Positions 33,932 to 41,773 of a stretch of 64,000 nucleotides of DNA are shown piece after piece. The first letter of the stretch is position 1; the number at the start of each line of letters is the position of its first letter. This DNA is from KBS-96 sp964247975 (GTDB lineage: Bacteria > Acidobacteriota > Terriglobia > Bryobacterales > Bryobacteraceae): assembly GCA_964247975.1 (NCBI GenBank), contig CAXTWH010000028.1:1-64000 (forward strand), given 5' to 3'. A model generated the notes under the pieces. That model was not told the DNA's origin. It searched no databases and saw nothing but the letters and a program-made list of their open reading frames with translations. A program made the translations under genes and the position numbers.

Positions 33932-34705
33932 TTACGCTGCTTGCGGCACAATCAGCAGTTCTGAAGCAGATTGATAGTTAGTTTGTAATGCCGCAGCGTA
34001 AGTAGGCACTTGGCCAGTGCCGTTGTAATATTTGCTGAAACTAAACCAATCTTTTGCTTGCAGGTAGGTTATTAAATCACCCGCTTTGGGAGCGGATTTC
34101 ATCCGGCAGAAATCAAAAAAGCCGAAAACATGCGCCGCTTCAGAACTTTGAAACGCGTTGTACATGTCCAAACAATCTTCGTAGCCGAGCAGTTTGTAAG
34201 CATCCATCATAATTTGGCAGCCGCCGATGCTCGTACAGCTTAGCGCCACCTTATCACTGGTTACCAACCGGGCCAGGGTCAATGCACTGTATTCTGTCGA
34301 TTGATTGTGGTGTACAGAACTATATAGCCCTGAGGTTTGGGTGCGATATTCCTGGTTTTCCCAAGGGAACCCCGGCTGCTGACAATAACCGCCAAAGCGA
34401 AAATGGTTATTAAAGACAGTTTTGTTCCACTTGCCCCAGCTTTCGTATAGCTCGTGAATTTCCAACCGAATAATAGCCCGATTGGGAATAAAAGGAAATC
34501 CGCCGCTTTCCACTAACCAAACCGCCAGTGCCGTTTCGATGGTCACACCCGTTTGACGGCTTAATTGCTCGAACAAGCCGCCTAAACGATTGTAAAGAGA
34601 AATGACCGCTCGCTGCGTCGGAGCAAGTTTGGATGTTGCCGTTAAAGGTTGGCGCGGTGGCAGCGCCACATTCTTAAGTTGTTCGTCGTCCTTTAAGAAG
34701 TTCAC
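33932..34705 (-). CDS. N-acetylmuramidase-like (DUF3380) protein
   Basis: The 257-residue protein fits the N-acetylmuramidase (DUF3380) family known from phage endolysins: a helix with WLVESGGFPFIPNRAIIRLE carrying the likely catalytic Glu (about residue 70), IHELYESWGKWN, and a C-terminal part with YNAFQSSEAAHVFGFFDFCR, ending near WFSFSKYYNG. The central SCTSIGGCQIMMDAYKLLGY corresponds to the family's SWGLFQIMG stretch but has Thr-Ser-Ile-Gly-Gly-Cys instead of Ser-Trp-Gly-Leu-Phe. It would cut peptidoglycan glycan strands. No signal peptide or phage gene accompanies it. It heads the group ending at the terminator 32772-32821. Confidence 0.75.
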   Translation of the reverse strand: MNFLKDDEQLKNVALPPRQPLTATSKLAPTQRAVISLYNRLGGLFEQLSRQTGVTIETALAVWLVESGGFPFIPNRAIIRLEIHELYESWGKWNKTVFNNHFRFGGYCQQPGFPWENQEYRTQTSGLYSSVHHNQSTEYSALTLARLVTSDKVALSCTSIGGCQIMMDAYKLLGYEDCLDMYNAFQSSEAAHVFGFFDFCRMKSAPKAGDLITYLQAKDWFSFSKYYNGTGQVPTYAAALQTNYQSASELLIVPQAA

Positions 34706-34798
34706 GTTCTGGATCGTAACCTACCGATCCCTCCTTCATAGGAGATATATCGGCTAAATAACTGAAAACCTTGATGATAATTTTTGAAAATTGTTGAA

Positions 34799-34834
34799 CT
34801 GACCGGACGTGAACGGGTAATTCTGTCCGGCCAG
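34799..34834 (-). terminator. Hairpin after the GH5 cellulase gene
   Basis: On the minus strand CTGGCCGGAC and GTCCGGTCAG form a 10-base stem with one G-T pair, starting 5 bases after the stop at 34839. The T-tract is weak (TTCAACAATTTTC), so intrinsic termination is only possible. Confidence 0.35.
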
Positions 34835-34838
34835 CTTC

Positions 34839-36701
34839 TTAATGACAGAGAGTTCCGTTCAGATAAAACGCGGAAGGAACGCTGTTGGACCCGAAATAAT
34901 TGGCGTTAAAACCGATGCCGCTGATCTGCGAACCAGCCGGAATGGAACCGTTGTAGCTTTGGCTGCTTAACATCACTTTAGTCCCCGACTGTAAATAAGA
35001 GGCATTCCAGGCGGTAGTGATCTGCTGATTACCGTTCCAAGTCCAGGTTACGGTCCAGCCGTTGACGGGCGTTTGGCTGTTATTTGTGATCGAAATGTTA
35101 CCGGTAAAACCGGACTTCCAATCGTTTTGGTCCACGTACGACACGTGACAAGCCCCGCCGGATCCTCCAGCGGCAGACTGCGTGGTGGTTGAGGCTTCAT
35201 TTGACGCTTTGGACTCACCAGCGGAGTTCACGGCGGTAACCAAGTAAGAATAGGTAGTTCCCGCTTTTAAGCCCATTTCGTGATAGGAAGCTGCCGTTAA
35301 GCCGTTCGCGATTCTAGCCGATGCCACCGGAGACACGCTTCCTCCGACGCTCGAATAAACATTGTATGTTGCGCCTGTGGTGGAACTGGCATTCCAGGTT
35401 AAATCAATTTCGCTGGTTGAAACGGCAGTGGCGACTAACCCATTGGGCGCGGCAGGGATAGTGGTTCCACCACCGCCGCCGCCGGTTCCACCGCCGCTGC
35501 TGCCCGAGGTCGATTGAATACTGGCTAACAATTGTTGTTTCAAAGAGTTAGCCGGTGTGGGATCGTAGTTGCTGTTGAGCAGACCATAAGTGTCTTCTCC
35601 GTTCAATGCCCAATAAGTCCAACTAATTGAGCCGTTTGATTTTAAAAAGCTGACCAGCGATTGAAACCATTGCCCTTGCGAACCGTTTGTCCCATTTTGT
35701 ACCTCGCTGGAATTGTTCGTGGTTCCGAACTCCCCTAGCCAAACCGGCGCTAGGTTATTCTGGCTGATGTATGCCCAGAATTTGGTCCAGACCGCGCTCA
35801 AACTGGCAGCAGTTGTGCTGCCGTTGAACCAGCTCTGCCCGTATTCGTGCGGGCCGTAATCATGGGCCGAATATACCAATTGATTAGCCATGTTGAGCGC
35901 AACCGGATATTGCTGCACTCCTTCCAGATTGCCGCCCCACCAATCGCAGTCACCGTTGAAGCAATCAGTTCCTTCTACAAAAATCAGCAGCTTCGGATTC
36001 ATACCTAGTACCGCGTTCCCGGCGCGCTCCGCTGCCAGCCGCCAGTCATTTGTGGTGGAACCGCAGCCCCAGCACGATCCGCCTCCGGTAGCATTATGCG
36101 GTTCATTGCGTAAATCCATCCCAATCACGGTGCTGTTGTTCAGATAGCGCGACGTGAGCGTTTGCCAGTCTTTCAGCCAAGCTGACTCAGGATAAGAGCC
36201 AGTATACCAAAGCCCATTTGATTCGGCGCTGTTTCCGGCTTCCGAGCGATGATTATCGAGAATGACCCGCAAGCCGATCTGGCCGGCGTAAGTCACAATT
36301 TTATCTAGAACTTGCAACGAGTTCAGACCGGCCAAGTCGCTGTTGATAGGGCCGCCGCTATTGGAATAGCCGATATTAGAAGGAACAACGGGTGATTCCA
36401 CCATCTGATTGGAAAACGGAAGCCGAACTACGTTGTAGCCGTTAGATTGAATGGCTTTCAAAATCGATTTGTAATCCTGCGCCCATAAGCCATGCGCCAC
36501 TTCATCAGTGGTTTCAAAGCCGTACCAGTTCACCCCTGCCATCCGAACCGGCTTACCGCTAGAGTCAAGAATTTGGTTACCGCTAGTATGCCAGTAACCT
36601 GCGGCTTGAGCTTGTAGCGCAACTGCAGTTGAACCTATAAAAAAACAGAGCCAAATGTGATTAAACAGCCATAGGGCTTGGTGGTGTAAATGTCGTCTCA
36701 T
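34839..36701 (-). CDS. Exported GH5 cellulase with Fn3 and CBM2 domains
   Basis: The 620-residue protein has a signal peptide (to about residue 34), a GH5 endoglucanase-type domain (about 35-395), a Gly/Ser/Thr linker (about 396-413), one fibronectin type III domain (about 414-505) and a C-terminal CBM2 cellulose-binding module (about 515-620) bracketed by two cysteines (CHVSYV, LNGTLCH). The GH5 acid/base Glu is in DLRNEPH (about 200) and the nucleophile Glu in WLGEFGTTN (about 324). It should cut beta-1,4-glucan outside the cell. The ATG at 36701 has GAGG seven bases upstream; a TTG just before it is not preferred. Two palindromes precede the gene. Confidence 0.93.
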   Translation of the reverse strand: MRRHLHHQALWLFNHIWLCFFIGSTAVALQAQAAGYWHTSGNQILDSSGKPVRMAGVNWYGFETTDEVAHGLWAQDYKSILKAIQSNGYNVVRLPFSNQMVESPVVPSNIGYSNSGGPINSDLAGLNSLQVLDKIVTYAGQIGLRVILDNHRSEAGNSAESNGLWYTGSYPESAWLKDWQTLTSRYLNNSTVIGMDLRNEPHNATGGGSCWGCGSTTNDWRLAAERAGNAVLGMNPKLLIFVEGTDCFNGDCDWWGGNLEGVQQYPVALNMANQLVYSAHDYGPHEYGQSWFNGSTTAASLSAVWTKFWAYISQNNLAPVWLGEFGTTNNSSEVQNGTNGSQGQWFQSLVSFLKSNGSISWTYWALNGEDTYGLLNSNYDPTPANSLKQQLLASIQSTSGSSGGGTGGGGGGTTIPAAPNGLVATAVSTSEIDLTWNASSTTGATYNVYSSVGGSVSPVASARIANGLTAASYHEMGLKAGTTYSYLVTAVNSAGESKASNEASTTTQSAAGGSGGACHVSYVDQNDWKSGFTGNISITNNSQTPVNGWTVTWTWNGNQQITTAWNASYLQSGTKVMLSSQSYNGSIPAGSQISGIGFNANYFGSNSVPSAFYLNGTLCH

Positions 36702-36724
36702 CAATAGCCTCTATGATTACCCTA

Positions 36725-36757
36725 AGGATTAATCCTACGCCATCAGAATAATCTGAT
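36725..36757. promoter_or_regulatory. Two palindromes upstream of the GH5 cellulase gene
   Basis: AGGATTAATCCT (36725-36736) is a perfect 12-base palindrome, and ATCAGAATAATCTGAT (36742-36757) has 6-base arms around ATAA. Their centres are 19 bases apart, 24-56 bases before the ATG. They could be regulator sites or overlap the promoter; no regulator gene is adjacent. Confidence 0.4.
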
Positions 36758-36855
36758 AGACCTGTTTTCTGTAGGGGTATATCACGCTTCTAAAAGGACT
36801 ACTCAGGCCGGAAAATGATGAAGTCTATCGGCCCAAGTTCCTTGGCTTCGTTTGT

Positions 36856-38595
36856 TTACATCTGCTCCAGCAAGATCGCGACCGATTCCGGCGGCAGCGT
36901 CAGTTGACCCGACATGGCAGTTTTCACATCTTCATGGGAGCTGAGAAGAAGGTAATACTGTTTGTCCAGCTTCTGCTCCTTCATTTCTTGGGAAAGATTG
37001 CACACCAGCAGGTAATCACCCCGATACAGGCGAAGTAGTTGATTCTCCTCATCCACCTCCACATCAACCCGATCTAAACGGCCATCAGTCAACTGAGAAT
37101 TAGAAAAGCGCAGCTTGATCAGCTTACGATGCCAATCGAGAATCGAGCGGTGCGGTTCTTCCGTTACTTCGTCCCACTTCAAAACCGAACGCTTGAACGT
37201 TTCCTCATCCTGGGGATTGGGAACGTCTTCCGGCTTCCAGCCGAAACTGGAAAATTCCTTGCGCCTGCCCTCTGTAACGGCTTTACCGATTTCCAAGTCC
37301 TCGTGATTGGTGAAGTACTGGAACGGCGTGGAAGCACCGAACTCTTCGCCTTGAAACAACATCGGCACGTAAGGCGAAAGAAGAATAATCGCTGCTGCAA
37401 TGTTTAAGCGGCCCGGACTTAGCATATGCGAGCTACGATCACCCTGCGCCCGGTTCCCAATTTGGTCGTGATTCTGCAGGTAAGCTAAAAACCGGGAGCC
37501 GGACAAGCCAGACACAGGGCGCCCATGAACGCGCTTCCGGTCTTCTGAATACTCGCCGTCATAAACGAACACGGATTGCAGCGCCTTGGCAAGCTGCGAC
37601 AGCGATCCGAAATCCGCGTAATACCCTTCTTTTTCGTTTGTCAGAACAGAATGAAGCGCGTGATGAAAATCATCGCTCCACTGCGCATCGATTCCGTACC
37701 CGTTGGCTTCGCGCGGAGTGACCACCAAAGGTTGATTCAGGTCGCTTTCGGCAATCAACACAAGCTGCCGCCCCAGGTGGCTTTCAAGCGCATCCACTTC
37801 GGTGGAAAGCTGTTCCAGGAAATGAGTGGCGGACCGGTCCAGAAAAGCATGAACCGCATCCAGGCGCAGCCCATCAAAATGATAATCGCGCAGCCACATC
37901 AAAGCGTTGTCGCAGAAGAACCGGCGCACTTCCGTGCTGCCCGCTCCGTCCAGGTTCACGGCCGCGCCCCAGGGCGTGTGGTAGTTTTCGTTAAAATACG
38001 GCCCGAAAGCGTTCAGGTAGTTCCCCACTGGTCCGAGATGGTTGTAAACCACATCGAGCAGCACAGCCAAGCCTTTCTCGTGGCAGGCGTTCACCAGTTT
38101 CTTCAAACCATCGGGACCGCCATAAGCATGATGCGGCGCATACAAATCAACACCGTCGTAACCCCAGCCGCGAACACCGGGAAACTCGTTCACCGGCATG
38201 ATCTCCACATGAGTAATGCCCAGATCGCGCAGATAATCGAGCTTTTCCAGGGCTGCTTCAAAAGTTCCTGCAGAGGTAAACGTACCGATGTGGAGTTCAT
38301 AAATAATCGCGTGGGCTAAAGGCGGCGCATGCCAGTTCTGGTCGCTCCACTTGAAAGAATGATGGTCCACCAGACGTGAGGGGCCATGTATGCTTGATGG
38401 CTGAAACTGTGATCGAGGATCAGGCATTGCAGTATCTGAATCATCCAGCAGGTAAGCGTAATCATTTCCCGCCTGCGCCTCATCAACGCTTGCGCGCCAG
38501 TAACCGCGCTTGCCTATTTCGAGAGGATACGTTTTGCCGCCCAGCTTCACGCTGACTTTTTTCGCGTTGGGAGCCCAGACTTCGAAAGTGTGCAT
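36856..38595 (-). CDS. treZ: Malto-oligosyltrehalose trehalohydrolase
   Basis: TreZ releases trehalose from maltooligosyl trehalose. The 579-residue GH13 protein has an N-terminal beta domain (FEVWAPNAKKVSVKLGGKTY), the TreZ-type HIGTFTSAGTFEAALEKLDY, DVVYNHLGPVGNYL, the catalytic Asp in FDGLRLDAVHAF, the acid Glu in LIAESDLNQPL and the transition-state Asp in YLQNHDQIGNRA. Length and motifs match bacterial TreZ. It lies 9 bases after treY, giving a two-gene treY-treZ transcript on the minus strand. No treX debranching gene or glgP is seen beside it. The product trehalose is an osmolyte and stress protectant. Confidence 0.96.
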   Translation of the reverse strand: MHTFEVWAPNAKKVSVKLGGKTYPLEIGKRGYWRASVDEAQAGNDYAYLLDDSDTAMPDPRSQFQPSSIHGPSRLVDHHSFKWSDQNWHAPPLAHAIIYELHIGTFTSAGTFEAALEKLDYLRDLGITHVEIMPVNEFPGVRGWGYDGVDLYAPHHAYGGPDGLKKLVNACHEKGLAVLLDVVYNHLGPVGNYLNAFGPYFNENYHTPWGAAVNLDGAGSTEVRRFFCDNALMWLRDYHFDGLRLDAVHAFLDRSATHFLEQLSTEVDALESHLGRQLVLIAESDLNQPLVVTPREANGYGIDAQWSDDFHHALHSVLTNEKEGYYADFGSLSQLAKALQSVFVYDGEYSEDRKRVHGRPVSGLSGSRFLAYLQNHDQIGNRAQGDRSSHMLSPGRLNIAAAIILLSPYVPMLFQGEEFGASTPFQYFTNHEDLEIGKAVTEGRRKEFSSFGWKPEDVPNPQDEETFKRSVLKWDEVTEEPHRSILDWHRKLIKLRFSNSQLTDGRLDRVDVEVDEENQLLRLYRGDYLLVCNLSQEMKEQKLDKQYYLLLSSHEDVKTAMSGQLTLPPESVAILLEQM

Positions 38596-38604
38596 AGTAT
38601 TTAT

Positions 38605-41256
38605 CTATCTTTCACGAACTAACAAACTGACAGGAAATTTCGCAAAAAGATCGGCAATGCGTTTCTCGCCGCCTTCAAAAACTTCGTTTGTGAACTGATT
38701 CTTCCAACGTCCTTCCGGCAGATCAATGCTGGTGTCTGCCCACTGCGCTTGAAGATTCAGAATAAGACGGGGCACCACTACCACTGCGCCGTTGCCCCGC
38801 GTGAAAGCGGCCACATGGTCCGCCGCCCTGCCTTTTGCGTTTAAACGAGCGTAATTTCCTTCTTTCCCGAAGTATCGTCCGTGTTCGCGGCGGGTCAAAA
38901 GGCATTGATGAATCAGCCACAGCTTCGGCAAGCCTTCTTCCTGTCGCTGCCAGATGGATTCAGCGTTCAGGGAAGGCAGTTCGGCCAGCAGGCGGCGGCG
39001 CAGATCATAATCCACCGGGCGGCGATTGTCAGGATCAACTAAACTCAGATCCCAGATTTCGCTTCCTTGGTACAAGTCAGGAATGCCGGGAGCGGTCATC
39101 TTCAGTAGTACCTGCGCGAGGGAACTAACGCGGCCCGGAACAATCAAAGGATGAACAAATTTTTCCAAATCCTGAAGAAACGGCTCGTGCTTTGAAACCT
39201 GTTCAATGAAGTTTTGCAAAGCTTTATCAAAAGCTTCATCAGGGCTGATCCAGGAAGTGATGCGCTTTGATTCACGAGTGGCTTTTTCCATGTACTGCTG
39301 CAGGCGTTCCGCCGAGATCGGCCAAGCGCCCATCATTGTTTGGTAAAGCAGATACTCGGTGTTGGGGTCAGGATAATCGCCTGATTTAAACTGCTTGTTC
39401 AACGCGGACCATCGCTGCACCGCTTCCGCCCACTCCTCCGGCATTTCAGATAAAAGGCTGATGCGCGCCCGCAAATCCTCGCTGCGCTTGGTGTCATGCG
39501 TGGAGGTGGCCAGCATGGTTAAAGGCCAATCCTGCTGCACTTCTTCGCAGTGCTGGTGAAATTCGGAAACGCTGATCGTCGGCTTCCCGGGGTCACCGCC
39601 CACTTCGTTCGCTGAAATGAGCCGGTTGTAACAATAAAATGTTGTGTCTTCCACGCCCTTAGCCATTGCTGGGCCTGTGAACTGTTGAAAGCGCATGACA
39701 AATTCGTTTTCAAGCTCGCCCGGATATTTCAGCAGAAGCACGTCGCGAATAAAATCAAATAAGTCGGGGTCTACATCTTCGCGGTGTTTTTTGGCCTTGG
39801 TGATTGCTTCGTCGATGTAGTGTTGATCAATCGGATTGATTTCTTTCATGCCGCTGACCAAAAACGTCCGGTACACCGGGAAACAAGCTGTCACTTCGCG
39901 AATGGCGCGATGAATTTCGGTTCTGGTGTAATCGCGATGATTGCGTTGGTTTTCACAAATTTCACTGAACAATGTGACCAGCCGATTTACATCGCTGCCC
40001 AGGATGTCGCGCATCACGAGCAGCTTTTTTTCGTGGCACATGTCTTCGTAGCTGGTGTTTTCGCCGGTGAACTCCTGGTAAAAGCCAGTTATCTTTTCCA
40101 ACCCCTCGGGACTAATAAACAGGCCCCCGGCCTGGTTCAAAAAATCATAACCGGTGGTGCCGTCAATGGGCCAATTCTTGCGTAGCGGCTCACCCGGCTC
40201 CAGAATTTTTTCACCGAGAATCCATCCTTCGGGCGTAGCCGATCGAAGCCGATGGAAATACTGATCAGGATCCCGCAGCCCATCAGGATGGTCGATGCGA
40301 ATGCCGTCGAGAATGCCGCGCTGCAGCCAATCGAGAATCAACGAGTGAGTGTCTTTGAACACCGTTTCGCTTTCCATGCGCAAGCCCACCAGCGTGTTCA
40401 CATCAAAAAACCGCCGGTACATTAATTCCTCACCGGCCGTTTTCCAGAACGAAAGCCGGAAGTTCTGGCGTTCCAGAAATGCGTCCAAGGCATCGACATC
40501 GGCGTTTAATTTTTCCAGTTCGGCATCAATGGCCGATGCCGCTCCTGCTGATTCGTTGCAGAAGCGTCCGAGTAAAGCCCGAATCACTTCCTTATCGCGG
40601 TGACGGGCCGCCAGGCTTTCACGATCCGTTTCGGTGGAAACAGGAAGATTATGGTAAGAATCGCCCAGAAAAGCTAGATAATCCGAGTTGATGCGCTGCG
40701 CCGCGCCGGCCAGAACTGAATCAAGCGAGCGCGGCGCAGCAGGCAGCGAATTATCGAAATAATCAACAAAGAAGTTGCCGCCCCGACGCTTCACACAAAC
40801 TTCATGACGGGCCAGCACGCGCCCGTAATGGTCTCCGAGGACGGGAACCAACACCTTATTACGCAGCTTCTTCTCCGAAGGATGCCAGTCAATGTCGAAG
40901 TAGGAAGCATATACGCTGGCCGGTCCGTTTTCGAGCACGTCCCACCAATAGCGGTTGCGCTGCCCGGCAATAGCCATGTGATTCGGAACAATGTCCAGCA
41001 CTTGACCTAAGCCAAATCTGCCGAGCTGGTTGCAAAAGCGTTCATGTGCTTCTTCGCCGCCCAGTTCCTGGTTCACATGATGGTGGTCCACTACGTCATA
41101 GCCGTGCTTGCTGTTGGGCGCGGCCTGCAGATACGGCGAACAATAAACATGGCTGATGCCGAGCTGTTGAAAATAACCTGCCAGCGCGGATGCGTCGTCA
41201 AACGTAAAATCTTTATGTAACTGTATTCGGTAAGTGCCGAATGGAATTCTAGACAT
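38605..41256 (-). CDS. treY: Malto-oligosyltrehalose synthase
   Basis: TreY turns the reducing end of maltodextrin into a trehalosyl unit by intramolecular transglycosylation. The 883-residue GH13 protein begins with the family start IPFGTYRIQLHKDFTFDDA and has SHVYCSPYLQAAPNSKHGYD, DIVPNHMA, the catalytic Asp in DGIRIDHPDGLRDP and the Glu in GWILGEKILEPGE. The late region contains TSTHDTKRSEDLRAR, the conserved catalytic-core Asp region, and the C-terminal beta domain. Length is in the TreY range. It leads the treYZ pair and lies 42 bases after the small basic protein gene on the same strand. Confidence 0.96.
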   Translation of the reverse strand: MSRIPFGTYRIQLHKDFTFDDASALAGYFQQLGISHVYCSPYLQAAPNSKHGYDVVDHHHVNQELGGEEAHERFCNQLGRFGLGQVLDIVPNHMAIAGQRNRYWWDVLENGPASVYASYFDIDWHPSEKKLRNKVLVPVLGDHYGRVLARHEVCVKRRGGNFFVDYFDNSLPAAPRSLDSVLAGAAQRINSDYLAFLGDSYHNLPVSTETDRESLAARHRDKEVIRALLGRFCNESAGAASAIDAELEKLNADVDALDAFLERQNFRLSFWKTAGEELMYRRFFDVNTLVGLRMESETVFKDTHSLILDWLQRGILDGIRIDHPDGLRDPDQYFHRLRSATPEGWILGEKILEPGEPLRKNWPIDGTTGYDFLNQAGGLFISPEGLEKITGFYQEFTGENTSYEDMCHEKKLLVMRDILGSDVNRLVTLFSEICENQRNHRDYTRTEIHRAIREVTACFPVYRTFLVSGMKEINPIDQHYIDEAITKAKKHREDVDPDLFDFIRDVLLLKYPGELENEFVMRFQQFTGPAMAKGVEDTTFYCYNRLISANEVGGDPGKPTISVSEFHQHCEEVQQDWPLTMLATSTHDTKRSEDLRARISLLSEMPEEWAEAVQRWSALNKQFKSGDYPDPNTEYLLYQTMMGAWPISAERLQQYMEKATRESKRITSWISPDEAFDKALQNFIEQVSKHEPFLQDLEKFVHPLIVPGRVSSLAQVLLKMTAPGIPDLYQGSEIWDLSLVDPDNRRPVDYDLRRRLLAELPSLNAESIWQRQEEGLPKLWLIHQCLLTRREHGRYFGKEGNYARLNAKGRAADHVAAFTRGNGAVVVVPRLILNLQAQWADTSIDLPEGRWKNQFTNEVFEGGEKRIADLFAKFPVSLLVRER

Positions 41257-41298
41257 TTGCTTGAAATAAACCTTCTTGCTACCTTGTGTTTACAACAG

Positions 41299-41643
41299 TT
41301 ATTTCGTGGCGCTTTTTTCGGTCGTTGATTTAGACCGTTTAGCGGTTGCTTTGCTTCCGGCCTTTAACGCCTGCCCTTTCTCGTAATCTTTCTTGGCTTT
41401 CTTGCGCGTCGCCGGAGATGCCTTTCCGGAAGCGGGCGGCTTTATATCTATGCCAGCGCGGCGGGCTTCCGATAAGCCAATCGCAATCGCCTGCTGCGGC
41501 GATTGCGGGCCGCGCTTCCCTTTTCCAATCTGTTTCATTTCTTCCCGAACAAATTCACTGGCCTGAGTGGAAGGCGATTTGCCTTCCTGCTTGTCTCTTT
41601 GGGCGCGTTGGCGCGCTTCTTTTTCCGGCATAACCCTCGCCAT
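41299..41643 (-). CDS. Small basic DUF6496-like protein
   Basis: The 114-residue protein is very rich in Lys, Arg and Ala. It has an N-terminal helix (PEKEARQRAQRDKQEGKSPS) and the segment QQAIAIGLSEARRAGIDIKP, which is the hallmark of DUF6496 (a short helix-turn found in small stress-linked proteins). It ends in a Lys/Ala/Ser tail (KRSKSTTEKSATK) like a histone H1 or Hc1 tail. It might bind nucleic acid, but no function is established. It lies 42 bases upstream of treY on the same strand and could be co-transcribed with the trehalose genes, consistent with stress. Confidence 0.65.
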   Translation of the reverse strand: MARVMPEKEARQRAQRDKQEGKSPSTQASEFVREEMKQIGKGKRGPQSPQQAIAIGLSEARRAGIDIKPPASGKASPATRKKAKKDYEKGQALKAGSKATAKRSKSTTEKSATK

Positions 41644-41773
41644 CTCCCATTTACATATTGTTAGTTGCTTCTTTCCTAGATGCGAAACCGTCTAGGTTTC
41701 ATACATGCGCTTTCAGCAGTGTGAAAGCTCGAAATTGGTGAAAACTGAATGTAGGCTTGGATAATAGAAAGGA

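Noticed and set aside
33932..34705. Prophage or tailocin endolysin
   Set aside because: The muramidase-like protein has no phage structural, holin or integrase genes nearby, so a phage origin of the cluster is not supported.
37576..38319. Plus-strand frame of 247 residues
   Set aside because: It is the antisense shadow of treZ, with no family match or start signal.
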